DNA from: an uncultured Verrucomicrobiota bacterium
GTDB taxonomy: Bacteria > Verrucomicrobiota > Kiritimatiellia > CAJWTS01
Assembly (NCBI GenBank): GCA_913047795.1
Contig: CAJWTS010000037.1
Location: 1 to 39,269, forward strand
DNA length: 39,269 bases
Direction: 5' to 3'
Positions 34,501-39,269 of the stretch are shown piece after piece; within the stretch, counting starts at the first letter, position 1; every line of letters starts with the position of its first letter. The position numbers and the translations under genes were made by a program. The notes below the pieces were generated by a model. The model was not told the origin of the DNA. It was given only the letters and a program-made list of their open reading frames with translations, and did not search any database.

Positions 34501-34859
34501 GCACCTATGGTCTGTATCACCGTTATCAGCAGGTATCCGACACCAATCTATTGCTACCGGGGGTACTCGAGTTCGGTCTGGCGGATTCCGGCACCAGCAA
34601 GGTTGACGTTGTAACGGGCATTGTCTTTGTTTCGAATGCCGTGCCGAATGTGATCTCGGGCCGGGTTGATGTGGTCGATCTCGGCCTCACCAACGGCGGG
34701 ACCTACACGCTCATGAGTTGGACGGGGACCGACATCGGCGATCTGGTGCTGGGCAACGTTCCTGACAACAGGATGGAGTACCAGTTGCTCAATAATGCTA
34801 CGAATGTTCAGTTGCGGATTCGACCGGAAGCCAAAGGGACGATTCTTTTGTTTGAGTAA
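31590..34859 (+). CDS. Giant exported repeat protein C (paralogue of A and B)
   Basis: The longest frame from ATG 31590 is 1089 aa. Other starts are ATG 31608 and ATG 31686, the last with AAGG five bases upstream. The basic stretch FRRHASRPGFARGFRCK suits the n-region of a signal peptide ending at SAFA, so an upstream start is preferred. The mature start, SITLTATGTWGDADDW, mirrors A and B. Repeat markers TGSGGQIRLGGEF, TGSSGKIQLGGRF and TGGGGQIRLGGKI lie near residues 274, 497 and 720, and SPIRHNGRHGY/SPIRHEGRHGY fall between them. The C-module GLTNGGTYTLMSWTG is followed by the tail EAKGTILLFE. It is more diverged at DNA level from A and B than they are from each other. A surface beta-helix is predicted. 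Confidence 0.87.
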   Translation: MVTPAEMRPVGCLFRRHASRPGFARGFRCKVSMVTLSAVLIFVHSAFAASITLTATGTWGDADDWTPNQVPGVGDAIFIGAAGNFSVRVVSGDEAFGESGTASEWSSQSNPFLLMNNGNLVHTNGSVLNWTPSAGTPILSLGTPYDFINNGTFNVSATVGTKYMDHGVGSFFLNKGTVNLTGGGTWLIRNGSGGISNLFGALFEASGDGMTLSGSSAGEAFYNTGIVRADGANFCMSMTYRGFGEIQATSNGVFLFSSTSLPEDGAEVPNNATLRTGSGGQIRLGGEFTSFEGIIAGDSNVVLCGPGMSWVPAAALSFIDMTGGTGGREALDIEGRSVIPNFGGGSPVLEFRSPIRHNGRHGYNGLAGNGLVRIPADNTWSFVSNTWYLRNTPGIENHGTLDFRSPLKINHDAGSGGISNLAGATIIAANGVVSYVSSTDSRYIYNAGTILADSNSTLNLNGAYHDGGGILLATNGGIVRFGSTSAGKHVLYSNTIYRTGSSGKIQLGGRFFSWIGKMDGDSNVVFAGGVSYSPVGSPSVINIDGGTGGREELDWEGRSVIPAFGNGNDVLELHSPIRHEGRHGYNGMSGVGLIRNVAGNRFVMQSNVFYVRCVPGLENLGTIDVRDQLTLSNDNDNSGTSNQVGALFLVSRGSCVWSGGSSDSRYFYNAGTVLADSNSTLSIRTSYIDGGGSLIASNGALIRFDSTSVGKHELNPTTKLITGGGGQIRLGGKIAELQGTIAGTSNVVLRGALSFGSPISYIDMNGGTEGRRLLDWVGNNATHSPSIVSNVLELRCPIRHFGVPGYHLLSGEGKVRNVVDNLFVMTNSIFYVRSRMTFENFGTTEVHGLSFNLDSPSGSNVPPAMVNQPSGLLTATLRTTTINGSAKRAFENWGRVDVRSNATLTVAANTPVPQFDWTNAAMTGGTWQVAGTFNFNPADSRPIKTIGPDASIIMEGLNPSFPEFDVSTVLGTYGLYHRYQQVSDTNLLLPGVLEFGLADSGTSKVDVVTGIVFVSNAVPNVISGRVDVVDLGLTNGGTYTLMSWTGTDIGDLVLGNVPDNRMEYQLLNNATNVQLRIRPEAKGTILLFE

Positions 34860-34981
34860 TGGGTGAGGGGACGACCGTCGTTTTCACGGTTCAGGCTTGA
34901 GGGTGCGATGGGAAGGATGGGAGCGGCACGCGAAACTTCTGCTGAACGGATCGTGTTGCTGACGTGCCGGTAAGTCTGCCT

Positions 34982-35011
34982 TGAACCACGGGGACCACGT
35001 CCGTTGGTTCA
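34982..35011. terminator. Bulged hairpin between convergent genes
   Basis: TGAACCA (34982-34988) pairs with TGGTTCA (35005-35011), and GGAC-CAC-GTCC forms an inner stem. Together they give about a dozen base pairs with small bulges. The hairpin sits in the 176-base spacer between surface protein C and the minus-strand glycosyltransferase. No T-tract follows, so termination in either direction is inferred from position only. Confidence 0.4.
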
Positions 35012-35035
35012 CGGGCTTGCCCGGGGAAGGCCCGC

Positions 35036-36991
35036 TCATGGTATGTCGGAAACGTCACCGGCTAACATCTTCTCCAGACGGGTCAACCCCTTCCTTGCCT
35101 CCGGATCTCCCGGGATCAGCCTGAGCGTCTCGCGGAACTGATGCGCGGCGCGCTGGGGATCGTTCAGGCCGATGTACAGGGTAGCCAAGCGGCGATGCAG
35201 GTCGGGGGCGGGCCCGAGTTCGACGGCCCGCAGGTAGACGGCAATCGCTTCGTTGGTGTGGCCGATCCGATCCAGGAGGACACCCAGTTCGCGGTGCGGC
35301 ATAAACATGTCGGGTTGAATGGCAATCGCGCGCTCGAAGCAGGGAATCGACTCCGCGTGCCGCCCGGTATGCACCAGGGCCAGGCCGAGGTTGACCCAGG
35401 TCTGTGTCAGGCGCGGATTGAAGCGAAGCGCGCGGCGGTAGGCCGTCACGGCGCTCTCGAAGTCACCCAGCTTTTGGCTGATGGCGCCGAGGTTGTTGTA
35501 CACGGAGGGAAGAAGCGGATCGAGGCTGACGGACTTCACGAAATGGTCCCGGGCTTCCGCATAGCGCTCCTCGTTGGCGAGGACCATGCCCAGGTTGTTC
35601 CAGGGTTGTCCCGCGGCGGGATTCGCCGCGATCGCCTTCTTGAGATGGTACATCGCGCCCACGAAATCCCTGTTGCGGGTTGCCAGCGTGCCCATGTGGT
35701 TGTGTCCCAGGCCGCTGTCCGGGTTGATCGTGAGTGCCCGGATGAAAAGCGTTTCGTCGTTGCGCCAGAATCCGACCTGGCGAAAGGAGAGCATCCCAAG
35801 CCCAGTCAGCAGGATGACCACCGGGATGACGATCACGCGCCGGCTCGCGAAGGTGGCGCTGGCGCCGGTGAGGACGATGGCAGGTCCGAGCATGGCGAGA
35901 TAGACGTAGCGGTCGGCAACGGTGGACCAGTTCTGAAAGCCGAAGGGGACGAGTCCGAGCAACGGTGATACGGCCGCGATGCTGAGAATCGTCGCGGGGA
36001 GCAGGAGCTTCGCCGGGCCGGACATCTTGCGTCCGGCGAACCAGGCGCCAAGCAGCAGGACGCCCGGCAGGAGCCAGTTCGCGTACGCCGACCCGTGTTG
36101 CATTACGATCTTTGGCGTGCGCCCGTAATCAGCACAGAGCCCCGCGGGCCAGAGGCCCTTGAACATGTAGAAAGCCAGCGCATCGCCGGCAATAAACGGC
36201 CGTTGCCACAACGGCGGGAGGTATAGGTTCAGCGTGTCCGGTTGAATTCGCTTTGCCATCGCAATGCATACGAAAGCCAGCGCCAGCCACGGCAGCATCA
36301 ACGCCGTAGCCCGTTTCCAGTCCGTGCCCGCCGTCACCAGCAGAACGAATGTCATGAGTGGAACGACCGCCGCGCTTGGCTTGGACAAGAGACTCAGCAC
36401 AAGCAGGAGAGTCGCGACTGCGTAACGAATCGCCGCTGCAATCACAGGCCCTGTTGCCGTTGTCCGTCTGTCCTGTTCCTTCATCAGCACCAGTAGCGCC
36501 GCCCCCAATCCAAAGGCATGGCTCAGCAGGCCCCTCTGCTCTGTCACCCAGCCCACGCTTTCCACCTGCAGCGGATGCAGGGCGAAGAGCAGCGCCCCGA
36601 GGCAGGCGGGCCAGGAAGAGCGAATCAGGGTACGCAGGATCCCGAAGACAAGCAGGCTGTTAACCAGGTGCAACAGGACGTTCGCCGCGCGGAAGACCCG
36701 GGGATCAGGTATAAAATCCTGACCCGGGGGGATGTTCAAGCCGCTCAGCCACGCTTCGAAGGCAAAGGCGGTGTATGCCATCGGCGCGTAGAGCTTCAGG
36801 TAGGGTTGTTTCCAGAGTACGGCCAGGCCTTCCCAACTCGGCGGATTGAGCATGGGGTTCAGGCTGATGTTCATGTGGTCGTCCCAGTTGAGCAGTTCGT
36901 AACCGATTGACCGCCCAAAGACGAGCAGGACAGCGGCGGCGATGAGGATGAGGGAAATCGCTGTGTCACGGGTACGGGGCATGGTGAGCAT
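35036..36991 (-). CDS. Second TMTC-like membrane O-glycosyltransferase (GT-C) with TPRs
   Basis: The start is placed at ATG 36991 (651 aa), with ATG 36982 equally possible; the frame extends to 37069 but adds no family-like residues. It has the same build as the 18774 gene product. A first helix (AISLILIAAAVLLVFG) precedes LLNWDDHMNI, carrying D37-D38, the GT-C acidic pair. FALHPLQVESVGWVTEQRG matches the paralogue almost residue for residue. Several membrane helices reach ~residue 415, and then TPRs run from ~420 to 640 (PWNNLGMVLANEERYAEARDHF, VYNNLGAISQKLGDFESAVTAY). It probably transfers a sugar from a polyprenyl-phosphate carrier onto exported proteins. It follows the SGNH-TPR gene on the same strand with a ~105-base gap, consistent with an operon. 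Confidence 0.87.
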   Translation of the reverse strand: MLTMPRTRDTAISLILIAAAVLLVFGRSIGYELLNWDDHMNISLNPMLNPPSWEGLAVLWKQPYLKLYAPMAYTAFAFEAWLSGLNIPPGQDFIPDPRVFRAANVLLHLVNSLLVFGILRTLIRSSWPACLGALLFALHPLQVESVGWVTEQRGLLSHAFGLGAALLVLMKEQDRRTTATGPVIAAAIRYAVATLLLVLSLLSKPSAAVVPLMTFVLLVTAGTDWKRATALMLPWLALAFVCIAMAKRIQPDTLNLYLPPLWQRPFIAGDALAFYMFKGLWPAGLCADYGRTPKIVMQHGSAYANWLLPGVLLLGAWFAGRKMSGPAKLLLPATILSIAAVSPLLGLVPFGFQNWSTVADRYVYLAMLGPAIVLTGASATFASRRVIVIPVVILLTGLGMLSFRQVGFWRNDETLFIRALTINPDSGLGHNHMGTLATRNRDFVGAMYHLKKAIAANPAAGQPWNNLGMVLANEERYAEARDHFVKSVSLDPLLPSVYNNLGAISQKLGDFESAVTAYRRALRFNPRLTQTWVNLGLALVHTGRHAESIPCFERAIAIQPDMFMPHRELGVLLDRIGHTNEAIAVYLRAVELGPAPDLHRRLATLYIGLNDPQRAAHQFRETLRLIPGDPEARKGLTRLEKMLAGDVSDIP

Positions 36992-37096
36992 GGTAGGAGA
37001 ATGGGAGGGGGTGCTAAAGGATAATTCTGAGCGCGTGGGCTTCCGTGGTGAATCCCCACCGAAGCCCACTCGCCCAGGGCCGATCAGTCGAAAGCG

Positions 37097-38905
37097 TTAC
37101 TCCGTCTGTCCGCTGTCTGCAGCGCGGCCCTCGCGGCGCGTCAATGCAGTCCGAACCCGTTCATGGGCCACGCGCATATCGGAATCGTTCGGGTTTAGTT
37201 CTGCGGCTCGACGGAGAAGAGGAAGTGCGAGATCGGGGCGTTTAGCCAATTCATACAAGCGCCCCATGTTGTAGAACGGATCCGCGTAGCTGGGATTCAG
37301 TTCTGCCGCGCGCTTCAACAGCGTAATCGCCCGATCGCGATTTCCCTGGTCGGCGTAGAGCACGCCAAGATTGTTGTATGATTTGGCGTAGTTAGGATTT
37401 TCCTTTATTGCCCGTGCATAGAGCGTCTCGGCTTGTGCAAGATCGCCTCCGCGCTCGGTCGCCAGGCCAAGGTTGACCAGGAAGATTGCTTTCGGCTCGA
37501 TCTCCACGGCGCGCGTGAAACGCAGTCGCGCACGGCGCAGGTCGCCGCGATCCAGCAGGAGCATGCCCAGGTTGTTATGTGCCTCCGCGTTCTCCGGATC
37601 CGTCAAGAGCGCCTGCTGGTATTGCCGTTCGGCTCCATCCAGATCGCCCATGTGCCTGAGGCTCATGCCGAGATTTACGCGTGCCTCCGCGTTGTTCGGA
37701 GCGGCGGCGATCGCGAGTTCGAGATATCTGCGCGCGTCGCTGTGTTCGCCGGCGGCAAGATGACGATTGGCAATAATGAGCAGCAGGGCAAAGCGATCCG
37801 GTGGCGGACGACCGGCGGCTGCTGCTGCTGCTGCGAGCGTCGCCTCGTCGATCGGTATCGTCGGATTCTTGCTCGAGATGACGGCAGAGGGTTGATCGCG
37901 GAGAATGTGAAGTAGTGCTGTCGCGGCGACTTTGCTGCCGTCGCTTGACGGGTGCATCGCATCACCGGTGGTATACCACTCTCGCGGGTTGATGATGCCT
38001 TCGCGTTCGCGGTGCGCCTGCAGATAAGGTGAGATTCGCACGCAGGGCAAACCGTGCATGCGGGCCAGGCGCTCGATGATCAATTCATCGCCATCGGGCA
38101 CAAAATGCTCGTCCCTGATCGTGCCCGAATCGAAGTGCGGCCAGGCGACAATTGTGACGCCGAAATGATGCTGCTCGGCAAGATGACGCAGTTGAGCGAG
38201 GCCGCGTGCCACGTTTCCGTTTCCCGTCTTCTCGCGATTCCAGCGGTCCGGATCTGCCATCACGCCAAAATGGAACAGGTTAAATTGCACGCTGGCCAAT
38301 CGGAAGAGATGTGACTTAAGGAACAGCGTGCGCAGCAGGTATGGATAGCGACGGTGACTGTCGATGGGCCAGGCTTCCTGGACAAAATCGTTGTAGTCGT
38401 TGGGGACGAAGACAAGCACCACGTGATCGGGCTTGAACGCGAGAGCCTTTGTTCGCAATAACTCGATCTCGGCAAGCGTGTTGTAGCCGTCTATGCCGAA
38501 GTTCAAGACCTCGGTTCCGTTGTCATCGTAAAGCTTCTCAAGCTGACGTGAAATCGTATCGTCAATGTCGCGCAGGCCTACGCCCGCGACAACACTGTCG
38601 CCGAGCAAAACAATTCGACGCACGCCGTCCGGCTTCTCAGCCGTGCGTTCTATGTCGCGTTGCCCATGCGAATTGGTGCGTGGAACGTTGACGCGGGGAT
38701 CGGCACTGTCGTCGAGGTAGTTGGCCTTCAGTTCGTAGGCGAGGATCGGATTTCGCGAGCGTTTGTACGCCGTTTGTTCGGTATGCAGCACGATGGGACG
38801 GACGGCAGGAGCGATCTGAAGTGTGCGCATGACGGCTTCCCCGACGGCGATCGACAAGCCGCAGGCGAGTAGGAGGATCAGGGTTCGTTTTGACTTCGAC
38901 GTCAC
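37097..38905 (-). CDS. Membrane-anchored SGNH hydrolase fused to TPR repeats
   Basis: The 602-aa product starts at GTG 38905; no better start is visible. An N-terminal hydrophobic anchor (RTLILLLACGLSIAVGEAV) is followed by an SGNH domain at ~95-345. Block I is IVLLGDSVVAG with nucleophile S104, and block V is DAMHPSSDG with D315 and H318. NFGIDGYNT and VFVPNDYND fit blocks II/III. An Ala/Pro linker encoded by a trinucleotide repeat leads to about six TPRs (~390-590). SGNH enzymes remove or transfer acyl groups on glycans. With a TMTC-like gene directly downstream, a role in modifying protein-linked or surface glycans is a reasonable inference. The catalytic residues look intact. Confidence 0.88.
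   Translation of the reverse strand: MTSKSKRTLILLLACGLSIAVGEAVMRTLQIAPAVRPIVLHTEQTAYKRSRNPILAYELKANYLDDSADPRVNVPRTNSHGQRDIERTAEKPDGVRRIVLLGDSVVAGVGLRDIDDTISRQLEKLYDDNGTEVLNFGIDGYNTLAEIELLRTKALAFKPDHVVLVFVPNDYNDFVQEAWPIDSHRRYPYLLRTLFLKSHLFRLASVQFNLFHFGVMADPDRWNREKTGNGNVARGLAQLRHLAEQHHFGVTIVAWPHFDSGTIRDEHFVPDGDELIIERLARMHGLPCVRISPYLQAHREREGIINPREWYTTGDAMHPSSDGSKVAATALLHILRDQPSAVISSKNPTIPIDEATLAAAAAAAGRPPPDRFALLLIIANRHLAAGEHSDARRYLELAIAAAPNNAEARVNLGMSLRHMGDLDGAERQYQQALLTDPENAEAHNNLGMLLLDRGDLRRARLRFTRAVEIEPKAIFLVNLGLATERGGDLAQAETLYARAIKENPNYAKSYNNLGVLYADQGNRDRAITLLKRAAELNPSYADPFYNMGRLYELAKRPDLALPLLRRAAELNPNDSDMRVAHERVRTALTRREGRAADSGQTE
37819..37833 (-). repeat. (CTG)5 microsatellite encoding an Ala linker
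   Basis: Five CTG units on the plus strand (CAG on the coding strand) encode part of an eight-alanine run, AAAAAAA followed by GRPPPD, between the SGNH domain and the TPRs. Being in-frame triplets, length changes would alter only the linker. Confidence 0.7.
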
Positions 38906-39071
38906 TGGGCTGAGTGTAATTCTTTTGAGAGATTTATGAGAGCGCTATGCCGTCTTAGATGGATTTCATGAATGGGCATACCGGGAAAAGATCAGGTTTC
39001 TCCTGACATTATCTATATATAGCGCATGGACAGACATTTCGGCGCGAAAAATGACAGGTTTATATCGACTT

Positions 39072-39117
39072 TTCGAATTCGCTCATATATCTTCCTCTTT
39101 AGCGAATTGAATTCGAA
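39072..39117. promoter_or_regulatory. Inverted repeat upstream of the last gene
   Basis: TTCGAATTCGCT (39072-39083) pairs with AGCGA (39101-39105) plus ATTCGAA (39111-39117). This gives 12 bp with a 5-base bulge and a 17-base loop. It ends 25 bases before the start codon, where it could bind a regulator or fold in the leader RNA. Confidence 0.4.
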
Positions 39118-39130
39118 CGTCATAGTTATC

Positions 39131-39136
39131 AAGGAG
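39131..39136 (+). promoter_or_regulatory. AAGGAG ribosome-binding site pointing to a CTG start
   Basis: AAGGAG is the strongest Shine-Dalgarno match I noticed in the window. It lies 6 bases before CTG 39143 and 45 bases before the first ATG in that frame (39182). Confidence 0.55.
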
Positions 39137-39142
39137 ACGAAG

Positions 39143-39269
39143 CTGACTGCGCGAACAACAGGCCGCCGACCCCTGCTGGCCATGACCGCTTTCCTTGCGG
39201 CGTTTCTGATTGTGCCCAGTGCGTTCGGCCTCGCGCTGACGGTCACCACAGGCGTCAACACCTTCTCGG
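39143..39269 (+). CDS. Start of an exported protein (3' partial)
   Basis: The frame runs off the window end. A start at CTG 39143 is supported by AAGGAG at ideal spacing and gives a signal peptide with a basic n-region (TARTTGRRP), a hydrophobic core (LLAMTAFLAAFLIV) and a cleavage region near PSAFG. Starting at ATG 39182 would remove the basic residues. The mature part visible is only LALTVTTGVNTFS, reminiscent of the beta-strand openings of the giant surface proteins, so it may be another member of that cluster. Nothing more can be said from the bases available. Confidence 0.55.
   Translation, partial: MTARTTGRRPLLAMTAFLAAFLIVPSAFGLALTVTTGVNTFS

Larger units (their letters stand above)
38906..39142. 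promoter_or_regulatory. AT-rich divergent intergenic region
   Basis: These 237 bases separate the SGNH-TPR gene (minus) from the last gene (plus) and are markedly more AT-rich than the genes, with TATATAT runs near 39013 and 39085. A hairpin-forming inverted repeat lies at 39072-39117. Promoters for both directions are expected here, but no pair with standard spacing stands out. Confidence 0.35.

Noticed and set aside
21066..34859. Autotransporter, LPXTG or PEP-CTERM anchoring of the giant proteins
   Set aside because: The C-termini have no 12-strand barrel-sized domain, no LPXTG and no Pro-Glu-Pro plus membrane helix with basic end.

Overview
The window reads as part of a large, GC-rich genome from the PVC superphylum. 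Kiritimatiellota, Verrucomicrobiota or Planctomycetota all fit, and no marker gene settles which. This placement is an inference. It rests on very large secreted modular proteins (PQQ-type propellers, an NPCBM domain, giant repeat adhesins), two membrane GT-C glycosyltransferases fused to TPRs, and the frequent absence of Shine-Dalgarno sequences. I found no tRNA, rRNA, CRISPR array, transposase or prophage gene.

Layout. (1) Positions 3-10804, plus strand: two huge secreted proteins joined by an ATGA stop/start overlap. The first is truncated at the window edge and combines a glycoside-hydrolase-like N-part with two PQQ-like propellers. The second carries jelly-roll modules, a glycosidase-like barrel that seems to lack its catalytic residues, and a C-terminal NPCBM domain. 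(2) 10922-17478: scattered sugar and small-molecule metabolism. It holds a PhyH dioxygenase (minus), a secreted mutarotase-like protein (plus), an unrecognised protein (minus), and a divergent two-gene unit with a GH36/GH31-like glycosidase and an isochorismatase-like hydrolase. (3) 17767-20741: a TPR lipoprotein and a TMTC-like membrane glycosyltransferase. (4) 21066-34859: four giant exported proteins, three in a tight operon and a fourth after a short gap. Three are paralogues built from a ~220-residue repeat. The remaining one has cadherin/Calx-beta-like repeats between two duplicated lectin-like domains. All four end in the same short hydrophobic tail. (5) 35036-38905, minus strand: a second TMTC-like glycosyltransferase behind an SGNH-hydrolase/TPR fusion. 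(6) 39143-39269: the start of another exported protein.

How it may work together. The surface-protein cluster lies between two TMTC-like glycosyltransferases. In animals TMTC enzymes O-mannosylate cadherin-type beta-sandwich domains, and the repeat proteins here are rich in Ser and Thr. I therefore propose, as inference only, a locus for making, glycosylating and displaying giant surface proteins, with the shared C-terminal tail as a possible sorting signal. This is the best candidate for something undescribed in the window. The glycosidase-like genes on the left suggest a polysaccharide-using lifestyle.
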